The translations under genes were made by a program, and so were the position numbers. A stretch of DNA of 45,445 nucleotides from assembly GCA_945863205.1 (NCBI GenBank), contig CAMAZK010000008.1:1-45445 (forward strand), read 5' to 3'. Below, piece by piece: positions 33,671 to 43,492 of this stretch. A model generated the notes under the pieces. It was not told the DNA's origin, made no database searches, and was given only the letters and a program-made list of their open reading frames with translations. Position 1 is the stretch's first letter. Every line of letters begins with the position of its first letter. This DNA is from Akkermansia muciniphila (GTDB taxonomy: Bacteria > Verrucomicrobiota > Verrucomicrobiia > Verrucomicrobiales > Verrucomicrobiaceae).

Positions 33671-36463
33671 GTGCATCTTCGTTTCCTTTTCCCAACTCTC
33701 TCCGCCCTCGTGGCCGCCCAGGCGTCGGCGGCGGACGGCGTGGCGTTTTTTGAGAGCAAGGTGCGGCCGCTGCTGGTGAAGCACTGCTACGAATGCCACT
33801 CGCAGGAGGCGGGAAAGCAAAAAGGCGGACTGCTGCTGGATCGCAAGGAGGGCTGGCAGATCGGCGGTGATGCCGGCGCGGCGGTGATCCCTGGGAATCC
33901 GGGCAAGAGCCTGCTCATGCACAGTGTGCGCTACGAGGACGAGGACCTGCAGATGCCGCCCAAGTCGAAACTGCCGCAGCAGGACATCCGCATTCTGGAA
34001 CAATGGATCGCCATGGGCGCACCCGATCCGCGCGATGAGGCGCTGGCGGAGGTCGTGCAGAAAAGCGCGATCGACTTCAATGCCGCGCGCCAGGGCTGGG
34101 CCTTTCGTCCGCTGCAAAAGACGCCGCCACCCGCCGTGAAAGACAAGGCATGGCCGCGCAAGGACCTCGACGCTTTCATCCTCGCCGAACTCGAAGCGAA
34201 GAACCTCACACCAGCCGCTGATGCCGACAAGCGCACCCTCATGCGCCGCATGAGCTACGACCTCACTGGCCTCCCGCCATCGTCGGACACGTCGGACCTG
34301 TCCGACTACGTGGACTCCCTCCTCAGCAGCCCCCAATTCGGAGAAAAATGGGGCCGCTACTGGCTGGACCTCGTGCGCTACGCAGACTCAAACGGCGGCG
34401 ACCGCAACTACACCTTCTATCAGGCCTGGCGTTACCGAAACTACGTCATCGACGCCTTCAATCACGACAAATCGTTCTACGAGTTCATTCGCGAGCAGAT
34501 CGCGGGAGATCTCATGCCCGCAAAGACTCCCGAGCAGCGCCGCAATCAAATGATCGCCTCCACCTTCCTCGCGCTGGGGCCGAAGATGCTCACGGAGCGC
34601 GACAAGGAGAAGCTGCATCTCGACACGGTGGACGAGCAGATCGACACCATCGGCCGCGCGTTTCTCGGCCTGACGGTTGGTTGCGCGCGCTGCCATGATC
34701 ACAAGTTCGATCCCTTCAGCCAGCAGGACTACTACGCGCTCGCGGGCTTCTTCCGCTCCACGGAGGTCGTGATGGGCACGCGCAATGGCTGCGTGAATGT
34801 GGCGAGCTGGGTCGAGCAGGCGCTGCCGCAGCCGGAGCCTGCCTTTACCGAGCTGAAGCAGAAAGTGGCGCGGCTCGAACTCGCGATGCGGCTCAAAGTG
34901 GAACGCGATTTCATGGAAACCGTCGCGGGCAAAACAGCACTGACAAAACTGCCGCTCGCAGGCGTCATTTATGATGAGGCCAGCGCGGAACTCGTCGGTG
35001 ACTGGAAGCAGTCCAGCCTGTCGAAGAACCGCTTTGGCGATTTCTACATCCGCAACGACAAGCAGGGCCAAGGCATCAAGAAGGCCGTGTTTCGCGGTGC
35101 CTTGCCGGAGACTGGCATCTACGAGGTGCGCCTCGCGTATCCGGCGAAGGCCAACTGCGACAAGCGCGTGCCCATCACCGTCGAGGCCTTCGATGGCGTG
35201 CATGAGATCCTCTTTGATCAGACGAAGAAGCCCAGCATCGGCGGATTGTTCGAGCCCATCGGCCGTTTTCATTTCGAGAAAGGCGGGCGCGTGAATGTCA
35301 TCATCGGCACGCAGGGCACGAAGGATCATGTGATCGTCGATGCCGTGCAATTCATCTCTGAAAAAGACATTGAACGCGAGTCCACCGCGCTGGCAATGGC
35401 CGACGGCAGCAGCACGGGCGATCCGCTGCTCCTGATGGACAACGCCGCGCTCACAAAGGAACTCGACAAACAGGTGAACGCGCTCAAGGACGCCGAGCTG
35501 GCCATGGCTCCGCGCGATGCACGCGACGCGGGCGACATCCACCTGCGAGTGCGTGGCGAGGTGAATCAACTCGGCCCCAAAGTGCCGCGGAGCTTCCCCA
35601 CCGTGCTGCACAGCGGCAAAGCGCCAAAGATCCCCACCGGATCGAGCGGTCGCCTGCAACTCGCCGCATGGATGACGAGCACGGAGAATGCGTTGCTCGA
35701 TCGCGTGATCGTGAATCGCCTGTGGGCGCAGCTTTTCGGGCGCGGCATCGTCAGCACCGTCGATAACTTCGGCGTGCAGGGTGAGAAACCTACGCATCCA
35801 GCGCTGCTCGATCATCTCGCCGCGAAGTTCCGCGCCAGCGGAGGCTCCTTCAAATCACTGATCCGCGAGATGGTGCTCAGCCGCACCTATCAGCTCGCCG
35901 CCGAGGCCAAATCACCGCGCACGATAGCCGATCCCGAAAATCGCTTGTTCGGCAGGCGCTCGTATCGCCGGCTCACCGCCGAGGAAATTCGCGACAGCCT
36001 GCTCTTCCTCACTGGAGAACTCAAACTTGAGCAAGCCGCCGCCACCGCGCTCACTTACGGCGTGGATCTCGACAAGCCGATGAAATTCGACCAAGAACTG
36101 CGCCGCAGCGTTTATCTCCCCGTCGCCCGCAACAACCTCGCCCCTGAGCTGGAGATCTTCGATGTCGCCAATCCCGAGATGGTCTCCGGCGACCGTCCGC
36201 TCACCACCGTGCCCACGCAGGCGCTGTATCTGCTCAACAGCGAGTTTCTGCAAAAACAGGCGGCCACGCTCGCCCAGCAGGCCTACGCCAAACCGGAGCC
36301 GGTCGTGTGGCTGCATCAAGTGATCCTCGGTCACGCGCCGAATGCCACGAGCGCCAAGCGTGCGACCGATTTCGTCAATCAGTCCGGCGATGACCGCGAA
36401 AAGGCCCTCGCCGATCTCGCCCACGTCCTGCTCGCCTCCACGGAGTTTTTGTTTCTCGACTAA
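33671..36463 (+). CDS. PSCyt1-DUF1549-DUF1553 protein with golvesin-like domain
   Basis: A 930-residue protein starting with GTG at 33671; no closer ATG fits. The Sec signal ends QASAAD. The haem motif CYECH is at 39-43, followed by DUF1549 containing CARCHDHKFDPFSQQDYY. Between DUF1549 and DUF1553, at about residues 433-565, a beta domain is inserted (SAELVGDWKQSS, FYIRNDKQGQGIKKAVFRG, GIYEVRLAYPAKANCDKRVPI, VIVDAVQFI). It matches the golvesin/xanthan lyase C-terminal carbohydrate-binding type. DUF1553 follows (GRLQLAAWMTSTENALLDRVIVNRLWAQLFGRGIV) and ends ADLAHVLLASTEFLFLD. Its natural DUF1501 partner is at 43503, separated by the GTPase cassette. Confidence 0.94.
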   Translation: MHLRFLFPTLSALVAAQASAADGVAFFESKVRPLLVKHCYECHSQEAGKQKGGLLLDRKEGWQIGGDAGAAVIPGNPGKSLLMHSVRYEDEDLQMPPKSKLPQQDIRILEQWIAMGAPDPRDEALAEVVQKSAIDFNAARQGWAFRPLQKTPPPAVKDKAWPRKDLDAFILAELEAKNLTPAADADKRTLMRRMSYDLTGLPPSSDTSDLSDYVDSLLSSPQFGEKWGRYWLDLVRYADSNGGDRNYTFYQAWRYRNYVIDAFNHDKSFYEFIREQIAGDLMPAKTPEQRRNQMIASTFLALGPKMLTERDKEKLHLDTVDEQIDTIGRAFLGLTVGCARCHDHKFDPFSQQDYYALAGFFRSTEVVMGTRNGCVNVASWVEQALPQPEPAFTELKQKVARLELAMRLKVERDFMETVAGKTALTKLPLAGVIYDEASAELVGDWKQSSLSKNRFGDFYIRNDKQGQGIKKAVFRGALPETGIYEVRLAYPAKANCDKRVPITVEAFDGVHEILFDQTKKPSIGGLFEPIGRFHFEKGGRVNVIIGTQGTKDHVIVDAVQFISEKDIERESTALAMADGSSTGDPLLLMDNAALTKELDKQVNALKDAELAMAPRDARDAGDIHLRVRGEVNQLGPKVPRSFPTVLHSGKAPKIPTGSSGRLQLAAWMTSTENALLDRVIVNRLWAQLFGRGIVSTVDNFGVQGEKPTHPALLDHLAAKFRASGGSFKSLIREMVLSRTYQLAAEAKSPRTIADPENRLFGRRSYRRLTAEEIRDSLLFLTGELKLEQAAATALTYGVDLDKPMKFDQELRRSVYLPVARNNLAPELEIFDVANPEMVSGDRPLTTVPTQALYLLNSEFLQKQAATLAQQAYAKPEPVVWLHQVILGHAPNATSAKRATDFVNQSGDDREKALADLAHVLLASTEFLFLD

Positions 36464-36465
36464 AG

Positions 36466-36493
36466 TAGCCATCTCGCTCCGCGAGATGAGCTA
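36466..36493. repeat. REP-like hairpin at the left edge of the GTPase cassette
   Basis: tagc-catctcgc (36466-36477), loop tcc, then gcgagatg-a-gcta (36481-36493) pair as a 12-base stem with one bulged a. It starts three bases after the DUF1553 stop codon. Its first eight bases, tagccatc, recur at 43490-43497 at the other edge of the cassette. The hairpin resembles dispersed palindromes, and could also act as a terminator for the DUF1553 transcript. Confidence 0.6.
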
Positions 36494-36576
36494 AACGCCA
36501 CCGCAACACGCAGATGCCCTGAAACAGAACCCTGATCTTGTCTTGCACTCACTGACAAATGCCCTTCTCTCCAACA

Positions 36577-38424
36577 ATGATGAAGATAGAGTCCCACAGC
36601 TTTTCCTGGATTCTGACTGCACTGTTCGCTCTGATGCTCTCAGCAGTAGGCCAGACCAAGGACTCATCGCAACTGGATGAGGAAGTGATAAGCAAACTGC
36701 GTGGCAAAGGCAGATGGTCCGTCAAGGCCGCAGAGCTTTATTGGGTGGTGAACAGAAAGCGTATCGAAGCGACCCATTCTGTAGCCCCTGAACTTCTCGA
36801 AAAGGAACTTCGCCTTCTTTGCGCTCTTCAACCCGAAGGCAAAGTCGTCCGAATGTTGGAAGACCATCCGGAATCTTCGGGCTTGCTGCTTCTGGCAGCC
36901 GAGCCAGCGGACGTGGCGACTACAATAGTGGATGCAGCAGCAAGTGATCAAGAAACTTTGCTTGCCTCATATTGGCACTGCACCAACGGCGCGGCTGTCC
37001 GTCAATGGACAGACGCGCTGCGCCGACACCGAGGCCTAATCGCGTTTTTTCAGCAAAAATGTGGGGCCATTCCATATCAAAGCATCTTTGCCTACCAAGA
37101 AAATATGCGAGTCGCAGAGGCTCGCGAAATTTACGCTCAGTGGCTTGAAGATGTTCTTGCGCCAGCCGTGCTGTCGCAGTCCGATGAAACGCTCAGTTCA
37201 CGGCTCAATTTTGTCACGACATCAGGCGTTTCACTCCGCCGCCGACTCGAAGGTGATCCCGCCTTCCTAAAGACGTTCGCCGCTGAGATCTGGCCTCGAT
37301 TTCGAGAGGCAATGGTCCACCTGTGCCAGAACAACCCGGCACAGGAAGATGTTTTTTATCTGTGCGGAGGTGAACCGCTCGTGTGGGAGTTTTTCCAGCG
37401 TGAGGATGCCACCCGGCTATTTAAGCAGGTCGGTATGGAGGCGGTGAACCTGCTTTGCGGACCGGATGCCTTACACATGGATGTGCGATCTGCGGTGGCA
37501 GCGATGTGGGCGCAGGGAATTCTGGATCTGCCTCAGGCCATTCAGCGCTACCAGAAGGATGCGCATTTTCGCAAACTCGTTAGCATGTTGTGCGCTTCCA
37601 ATGAATGGCACCTCCTGAACGGGGTATGCAAACGGCTCAATGACTCGGAAGCCTCATGGACCAGTGAAGCAGCTTACCTATCCACACTCAGCAAGGGAGC
37701 TCTTGCGAATGAAGTTGATGCCGTTGCCGTTGAGTCTTCAAGTTCTTCAAATATTACTGGAGCGGCCTTGCTCAGCTTGGCCGGGCGATTTCTTGATGGC
37801 CGCAGAGTAGGTTTTCAGGAGGTGTTCGCGGCAGGAATGGACGTTGTGGACCTTGCTTCCGTCATCGCGGCCATTCCATCAGGTGGCGGATCCGTCGCGG
37901 CGGTCCAAATGCTCAAGACAGGAGCCAAGAAAGGATTGCAACAAAAACTAAAATCAGGAGCCCAGGTGAGTTTGGAAAAGCTGACAGGACGCACCATGAA
38001 GCAAATTGTAAAAGACGCACCTAACACAGAGTGGAGCCAAGCGCTGGCGAAGAAGGCAATGGCACTACTGCCGGGAAGCATCCAAAAGACGATAGTCAAA
38101 GGAGGCTTGGTGGACATTACCAGTCCCATCAAAACAGGGTTCGATATTTCTCGTCGCTTGGGCTTGGGGCTGGAGCCGTTCAAGAAGTTAAGCGGATTGG
38201 ACGCCAGGGTCTTCATGCGCCGGGATGGCCGGGTGTTCATCAACTTTGCTGGCGCACTCACGCAGCCCAGCCCGGCTGCCAGTTTTCTCACACGCACGAT
38301 CGAGAATGCCGGACTGAGTTCCGAACCTGCCAAGGATGCAGCCGGAGAAGCGGGCAGGGCACTGCTCGAATGGAAAGAGAACATCTCTGCCTGGTGGAGT
38401 GGTCTAGCTACTGGTCAACTCTAA
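36577..38424 (+). CDS. Cassette gene 1: exported/membrane helical protein of unknown function
   Basis: Tandem ATG codons at 36577 and 36580 are the likely starts, with no obvious ribosome site. The 615-residue product has an N-terminal hydrophobic stretch (SWILTALFALMLSAVG, about 9-24), a signal peptide or anchor. Residues 30-380 are helical and leucine-rich, with several cysteines (VHLCQNN, FYLCGGEPLVWEFF, LCGPDALHM). A small-residue-rich block follows at about 385-440 (ALLSLAGRFLDGRRVGFQEVFAAGMDVVDLASVIAAIPSGGGS), then charged helices and GLDARVFMRRDGRVFINFAG. I do not recognise a named family. The ALLSLAGRFLDG to AAGMDVVDLASVI pattern reminds me of uncharacterised membrane proteins in other phyla. 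It begins the four-gene cassette. Confidence 0.82.
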   Translation: MMKIESHSFSWILTALFALMLSAVGQTKDSSQLDEEVISKLRGKGRWSVKAAELYWVVNRKRIEATHSVAPELLEKELRLLCALQPEGKVVRMLEDHPESSGLLLLAAEPADVATTIVDAAASDQETLLASYWHCTNGAAVRQWTDALRRHRGLIAFFQQKCGAIPYQSIFAYQENMRVAEAREIYAQWLEDVLAPAVLSQSDETLSSRLNFVTTSGVSLRRRLEGDPAFLKTFAAEIWPRFREAMVHLCQNNPAQEDVFYLCGGEPLVWEFFQREDATRLFKQVGMEAVNLLCGPDALHMDVRSAVAAMWAQGILDLPQAIQRYQKDAHFRKLVSMLCASNEWHLLNGVCKRLNDSEASWTSEAAYLSTLSKGALANEVDAVAVESSSSSNITGAALLSLAGRFLDGRRVGFQEVFAAGMDVVDLASVIAAIPSGGGSVAAVQMLKTGAKKGLQQKLKSGAQVSLEKLTGRTMKQIVKDAPNTEWSQALAKKAMALLPGSIQKTIVKGGLVDITSPIKTGFDISRRLGLGLEPFKKLSGLDARVFMRRDGRVFINFAGALTQPSPAASFLTRTIENAGLSSEPAKDAAGEAGRALLEWKENISAWWSGLATGQL

Positions 38425-38441
38425 CCTGTCCCTCCTGCATC

Positions 38442-39434
38442 ATGAACGCTTTTCAAACTTCTCATCTGAAACGCAGCTTGCCTGTCCTTTCGGGGGTGAT
38501 CGTTTGCCTTCTCATGTTCATGCACAGTCCGCCAGCGACACAGGCAGCCAACTGGTCGCGTCTGCTGGATGAGTTTGCTGGCACCAGCAAGGCTGCCAAG
38601 GGAACCGCTGACTTGACAAAAGATGCCGTCAAGATTGCTCGCCGGAGTTCCGCTGCGACTGAAGCTGCCACACGGGAGGCCCGGTATATGGGCGTTGATG
38701 TCACTAACAAGCCGCTGCTGCGTCAGGCATTGACCAAAACGTTACGTCAGCAAGGCGGCGATCCTGCGGTGCTTCGTTTTGTGGATGACCTTACAGATGC
38801 AGATGTTGATGTTGCGGTGGTTTTCCTGCGCGGTGGTCGTCGCTTGAAAGAAACTGTGCCGGACATCGCCATCCGTGCGCGCATTACCCAGCAAGGAGGT
38901 CCCTCCGCGCTCGCGTCTCTTGGTTTGCGCGACTCGGTGCTGGCGGAGGATTTTCTGAAACTCGATGCACTTACGATGACTGGTAAAGTTCCCGCGCAGA
39001 TCGCGGGGAAATCCACCCTTGTGAGGCTTGGCGAGCTTTTCTCCGATGGTTCGGATCGCTTTACCACTTTCTACAGCAACTACATTCGAGGCAACGAGGG
39101 CAAATGGATCGGTGGAGGTGCGCTGGCTTGGTGGTTGACCGATCCTGATTCGTTCCAGGACACCGCTGGCAAACTCACAGAAGCAGGCTTTCAAAAGGCT
39201 TCCGAATTGGGTGGTGAAGTCTTGGCCGCAGCGCTTCGCGGGATTGCGGATGGTGGTAAAGAGGGGGGTAAAAAAATCGTAACCGCCACAGCCGAAGGTT
39301 TTTTGGCAGGCCCCTATGCTTGGGCGGCGTGGCTCGCATTACTGGTGTTTCTTTATCTCGCTGGCCTTGCGCTGCCAATCACACGGCACATTTTCCTAAA
39401 GCCAGTCAAAGCCCTCTTTCGCCCTTGTGCGTGA
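38442..39434 (+). CDS. Cassette gene 2: membrane protein of unknown function
   Basis: The ATG at 38442 lies 17 bases after the previous stop. The 330-residue protein starts with a signal or anchor (VLSGVIVCLLMFMHSPPATQA). Helical repeats follow (LLRQALTKTLRQQGGDPAVLRFVDDLTDADVDVAVVFL, RARITQQGGPSALASLGL). Then comes KWIGGGALAWWLTDPDSFQDTAG, a weakly hydrophobic segment, and a clear membrane helix at about 296-318 (WAAWLALLVFLYLAGLAL). The short tail is basic. The order of a helical repeat region, the WWLTDPDSF stretch and a terminal helix looks like a conserved but unnamed architecture. It probably forms a membrane complex with the products of genes 1, 3 and 4. Confidence 0.82.
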   Translation: MNAFQTSHLKRSLPVLSGVIVCLLMFMHSPPATQAANWSRLLDEFAGTSKAAKGTADLTKDAVKIARRSSAATEAATREARYMGVDVTNKPLLRQALTKTLRQQGGDPAVLRFVDDLTDADVDVAVVFLRGGRRLKETVPDIAIRARITQQGGPSALASLGLRDSVLAEDFLKLDALTMTGKVPAQIAGKSTLVRLGELFSDGSDRFTTFYSNYIRGNEGKWIGGGALAWWLTDPDSFQDTAGKLTEAGFQKASELGGEVLAAALRGIADGGKEGGKKIVTATAEGFLAGPYAWAAWLALLVFLYLAGLALPITRHIFLKPVKALFRPCA

Positions 39435-39460
39435 GCAGATCAAAATTATCGACGCCACTC

Positions 39461-42070
39461 ATGAGCCAACCCACGCCTCCACCTTTGCCAACCGTTCTTG
39501 CTGCATCTACCACAGCCCCAGTCGGAACATCCAAGACCAAGGACGGCAAGTCGCACTACTACAGACTGGGAATTGTTGGATCAAAGGCGTCTGGCAAGAC
39601 GTGTCTGCTGGCAGCACTGTCCATGGCTCGCACGCCTAACCCATCCGGCTGCACTGCTGTCAGACTGGCTGTGGAAAAAAGTGCCGCCGCTTCTTTTCGC
39701 GATGGCGACGACTGGATCAATTCGGCAGTTCAAGCCCTAGCTCGCGGAGAGTGGCCCGAACCAACGCCGAACGAAGATCGTCGTCGGTCCCTCCGCTTTC
39801 GCTTCACCGATGGCAAGACCCGTCAGAAATACGTCGAGCTGTTCGATTACTCTGGAGAATTGCTAAACCCGGCAGCCGCCGACTCTGTCCTTGCGGAGAG
39901 GCTGCGCGAAACACTCCGTGAGGTGGATGGCCTGCTAGTGCTCGCCGAGCATCCATCTTCAGAACAGGACGCCAAGCGGTTAGAACATGATCTCAACGGC
40001 CTGCTGCGAGTATTCTCACTTCTCAACGATGAGCGCCGCCGACAGCCCGGCAAAGCAGAAAGACAGGTGCCTATCGCTTTGCTCGTGAACAAGTGGGATC
40101 GATCCCCCCACTTTGACCCTGCATTGAGCTTCGACAGCCAACTGGCCGTGTTGGCGGAAAAGTTTCTCAAACAGACTCCGCCCCCCTTTCATCAGACGGT
40201 TGCCAACACGCTGCGTCCCGCAGCGGATGAATGCTTCAAGGTCTTTCCCGTCTCCGCAATTCGACCCACGCGCCAAGAAGATGGCTCAGAGGTGCCACCA
40301 ACAGGTGGCGCACTTCGCTCAATGGGGGCTGAAGACCCATTTCTCTGGCTGATCGAATGCGTGGATGACCGGGCATTAAAACAGCAGCGGCAGCATCTTT
40401 TCCGACTCGCCAGTTGGTGGATGCCGCCTCTGCGTTCTTTTCTGCTCCGGAGCGATTTCAAGGCGGTAAAATCACGATTTGAATCACACACTCCCGAAGG
40501 CCGAAGGGCTGCATGCCTATCTTGGTGGGCGCGGTTGCTGACCTTGCGTCAGTTGGCGCTATGGCTTGGATTTGTGATGGCTGTCGAATGTGGAATCGAT
40601 TTCTGGCAGCACCGTACCGCTCTCTCTCAAATCGAAAGTTCAGTGGAACAGGACGGGTGGCAGAAAGGAGTCTCGTGGTTCAGACTTTACGGTGAATCAA
40701 GCCCCCTCCGTCACCCCCTGTATGATTATCGACTGCCCAAGCGCGAGGCGTTGGAGAAGGCCAATGAGGTCCTCTCGCAGAAAGATCATGATGCGTTTGA
40801 GATCGTCGAACAATTGATAAACGAGGCAAAGCCGAAGGATGCCGTAAAGCCCCACGATGCTGGAAAGCTCCAGGATGCCGGTAAATTGGCGAGAGAGCAG
40901 TTGGCCACATTCCCAAACTCACCGCTTGTTGATCAGCGAGCGGCTGTGATCGCCGAAGTCGAGCGCCTGCGAGTGGAACTAGAGTTTGAAAAGCAACTCG
41001 GTGCTTGGGAGAAGAAACTTTCCGATCTCAAGAAAAAGAAGGTGTCGACCACAGGCCTCATCCTTGAAATCCTCGACGAGACACAAAAAATCGAAGGCGA
41101 TGTTCGGGATGCCGAGAATGTCCCGCTGCAAGGCCGCCTGCGCGACAAATGGGGCGACTTGCTCAACAAGGCGGCTTCACCATCCGAGGACGTGGTGTCC
41201 GTCAAATCAGTTCGTGAGCGTTGGGCGCAGAAACTCAAAAGCGCTTCGACCCGGGATGAAATCGAGCAAGCGATCGCCTCGGGGAACTATCTGGAGGCTG
41301 CAGACCTGCTTGCTGCGGAGCCAGCCGCCCATCCAGACTTGCTAAATAAATTCCAACTGAACCTGCCTACTTGGCTTCGAGACAAAGCCAATGGGCTTGC
41401 TGAGAAAGGTGCCAAATGGGCTGACGCAGTCGAGGAAGTTGAGAAGTTTCTCCAACCATCAAGGAGACCCGTTTTAACACCAGTCATGCAGACTTCTATT
41501 GAGGAGATCATGCAGGGCACCAAACGAGACGGTGACAAATTCCTCTATGACCTAGCGCTTAAAGCGAGAAACAATCCGTCACTGGATCAATACCTTTCGA
41601 GTGCCCCTCTCAAATCCATGGCTGTGGAGGTTTCTGCATACAGACAATGGCTGGAGGACCGTCAGAAACCGAGAGCTATGACTTTTCGTCTTATAAAAAT
41701 CGAATGGCACTCAAGCCAGAAAGCGGGCCTGACTGACAAAACCAAGATCAAACTATTTGTGAATGGACAGGGGGATTCACGAAACGCAGACGAAGAAAAA
41801 TATTGGAGAGAAGGAACGACAGCCATCTCTGGCGGGTTGCGTTCAGTCGAGCTTAGCGGCTCGTCACAGGCTGAAACGGTTAAATTGAACTTCCAGACAT
41901 GGAACGTCTGGTGGGGTGATACGAGTAAGAGTTCACTCGACCGAGAGCGTTCAGCAGAAGACTGGGTTAAAAGCCCCACAGTTAGTGATTCAGCAGGAAA
42001 CACGCTCGAAATAAATGTGGACGGTGTGCTTCCCGAGCCGCACCTCCCAGCATGGCATCTGCCTCAGTAA
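39461..42070 (+). CDS. Cassette gene 3: large P-loop GTPase with coiled-coil and C-terminal beta domain
   Basis: The ATG at 39461 gives 869 residues; earlier codons are out of context. After a proline-rich start, the GTPase domain shows Walker A GSKASGKT at 40-47, the G3 motif DYSGE at 129-133, G4 NKWD at 210-213 and a G5-like VSAIRP at 264-269, so GTP rather than ATP is expected. A hydrophobic stretch at about 364-382 (QLALWLGFVMAVECGIDFW) may touch or cross the membrane. Charged helices and a coiled coil follow (about 440-720), with a DAVKPHDAGKLQDAGKLA repeat. The last 150 residues are beta-rich (FRLIKIEWHSSQKAGLTDKTKIKLFVNGQG, WNVWWGDTSKSS). Double-GTPase (DO-GTPase) conflict systems are the nearest known class, but I cannot confirm this. 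Confidence 0.88.
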   Translation: MSQPTPPPLPTVLAASTTAPVGTSKTKDGKSHYYRLGIVGSKASGKTCLLAALSMARTPNPSGCTAVRLAVEKSAAASFRDGDDWINSAVQALARGEWPEPTPNEDRRRSLRFRFTDGKTRQKYVELFDYSGELLNPAAADSVLAERLRETLREVDGLLVLAEHPSSEQDAKRLEHDLNGLLRVFSLLNDERRRQPGKAERQVPIALLVNKWDRSPHFDPALSFDSQLAVLAEKFLKQTPPPFHQTVANTLRPAADECFKVFPVSAIRPTRQEDGSEVPPTGGALRSMGAEDPFLWLIECVDDRALKQQRQHLFRLASWWMPPLRSFLLRSDFKAVKSRFESHTPEGRRAACLSWWARLLTLRQLALWLGFVMAVECGIDFWQHRTALSQIESSVEQDGWQKGVSWFRLYGESSPLRHPLYDYRLPKREALEKANEVLSQKDHDAFEIVEQLINEAKPKDAVKPHDAGKLQDAGKLAREQLATFPNSPLVDQRAAVIAEVERLRVELEFEKQLGAWEKKLSDLKKKKVSTTGLILEILDETQKIEGDVRDAENVPLQGRLRDKWGDLLNKAASPSEDVVSVKSVRERWAQKLKSASTRDEIEQAIASGNYLEAADLLAAEPAAHPDLLNKFQLNLPTWLRDKANGLAEKGAKWADAVEEVEKFLQPSRRPVLTPVMQTSIEEIMQGTKRDGDKFLYDLALKARNNPSLDQYLSSAPLKSMAVEVSAYRQWLEDRQKPRAMTFRLIKIEWHSSQKAGLTDKTKIKLFVNGQGDSRNADEEKYWREGTTAISGGLRSVELSGSSQAETVKLNFQTWNVWWGDTSKSSLDRERSAEDWVKSPTVSDSAGNTLEINVDGVLPEPHLPAWHLPQ

Positions 42071-42079
42071 ATCGCCGAA

Positions 42080-43492
42080 ATGACTGCTTCCAAACGGTTC
42101 CTTTTTCTCGATAGCCCAAACGTGGGCGGAATCGGTCATGCCTATGTGATTTCGAGCCGTGCACAAGTTCCTGCTGAAGCCCAATTGAGTGTCACAGCCA
42201 ACCGAGCGAGGAACAAAGAGCCTCAAACAGACTTTGTCGCGGTCACTCGGGACATCGTGCAGTATGACACCACGCGCAGAGGCCATGAGCTTCTCATTTG
42301 CGCTGGTGCTTTCCCAGAAAAGCGAGAGGACGCCGCTGTTGTCCGGGAAGTGTTGGCCGAACTTTTGGCGGCTCATGTGTCACCGGATATGCTGAAAGCC
42401 GAGGTTTTGCGCAAACAAGGGGGCTTGATTTTTTCTGCACCTTGTCTGGATCAGATCACGGAAGCATTTCAAGCTGATCCCAGAATCCAGCCGATTCGCT
42501 GGATGGCGGTCTCGTCAGAATCTGTGCCATTGGATAAGTCACGCGCACTTCCGGCTAGACCGGAGCCAAAACCGAAAAAGAACCCGCTTATGAAATGGCT
42601 CCTCCTGTTTCTCCTCATTGCTGCCGTGCCGTTCTTTCCCCAATTCAGAAAGTCCAAAGACCCGGCTTCAGAGCACAATCCGCCTGCCAAAGTCCAGGAT
42701 GAGGTAAAGGCATTGGCAACATGGGCTTTTCTCAGCGCAGAAGACTGGCAACGACTGATGAGCGAAACGGGAGGCGCGAAAGCAATGACCGCACAAAAAG
42801 AGGCTCAAGTTAAGGGCTTGGAAAATGTCCCGGAGGAAGAAGCCAAAGCGGCACTTCAACTCCTGAGCCGTTGGGCGCAAACCCTCCTTGATGAATTTCC
42901 ATCCGACCCGTCAAAAAAAGACAGAGCAGACGCTGCAAGTATAGAAGGCTCAAGCGCTGCCAAGATCTTGATTCAGGCAAAGCAGCAGGTGGATGGCAAA
43001 ACGACGAACAGTGTCCATAGTTGGACAACTGATTACATGAATCAGCGGCAGAGCTACCCTCCTGGTGTTCAGCAAAAGGCAAAAATTCTCGATGACTTTG
43101 CGACGACTTTTCCAGGCCTGGCATCAAAAGACATCCCTCCAAAACTTCGCAGAATTTGGGATGCCTTGGAATCTTTCCGAAAGGAGAAAGCCGATGGTGA
43201 AACCGAGTCTTTTCACAAGTTGGTGCAGGACAAATTGCCAGCAATCTCAGCCCCGCCTGATGACTATACTACCGTCACTTTCCAGGACGCTGAACGAGTG
43301 AACCTGTTGCAAGAAATTCTTGGCAGTAAAGAACTGGGATATGTTCTCACCGGAGAAAGACCCAGTGAGCCATTGAAGGATTGGGGCAAGATCAAGATCC
43401 GCATTGAAAGAACTAAGGGGCCTGCGTCCGATTCTCCGGCCAAGCCACTCTTTGATGATCTCGAAAGCGCATTGAGTTCTAGGACAAAATAG
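42080..43492 (+). CDS. Cassette gene 4: single-helix membrane protein of unknown function
   Basis: Begins 9 bases after the GTPase stop. In the 470-residue protein, residues 1-150 form a soluble alpha/beta domain ([58 protein letters not shown]). A proline/lysine linker ([16 protein letters not shown]) and one membrane helix follow at 171-188 ([19 protein letters not shown]). A helical domain of about 280 residues faces the other side. If the N-terminus is cytoplasmic it could read the GTPase state while the C-terminus reports outside. No family recognised. The stop codon TAG is part of the 8-bp sequence repeated at 36466. Confidence 0.85.
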   Translation: MTASKRFLFLDSPNVGGIGHAYVISSRAQVPAEAQLSVTANRARNKEPQTDFVAVTRDIVQYDTTRRGHELLICAGAFPEKREDAAVVREVLAELLAAHVSPDMLKAEVLRKQGGLIFSAPCLDQITEAFQADPRIQPIRWMAVSSESVPLDKSRALPARPEPKPKKNPLMKWLLLFLLIAAVPFFPQFRKSKDPASEHNPPAKVQDEVKALATWAFLSAEDWQRLMSETGGAKAMTAQKEAQVKGLENVPEEEAKAALQLLSRWAQTLLDEFPSDPSKKDRADAASIEGSSAAKILIQAKQQVDGKTTNSVHSWTTDYMNQRQSYPPGVQQKAKILDDFATTFPGLASKDIPPKLRRIWDALESFRKEKADGETESFHKLVQDKLPAISAPPDDYTTVTFQDAERVNLLQEILGSKELGYVLTGERPSEPLKDWGKIKIRIERTKGPASDSPAKPLFDDLESALSSRTK

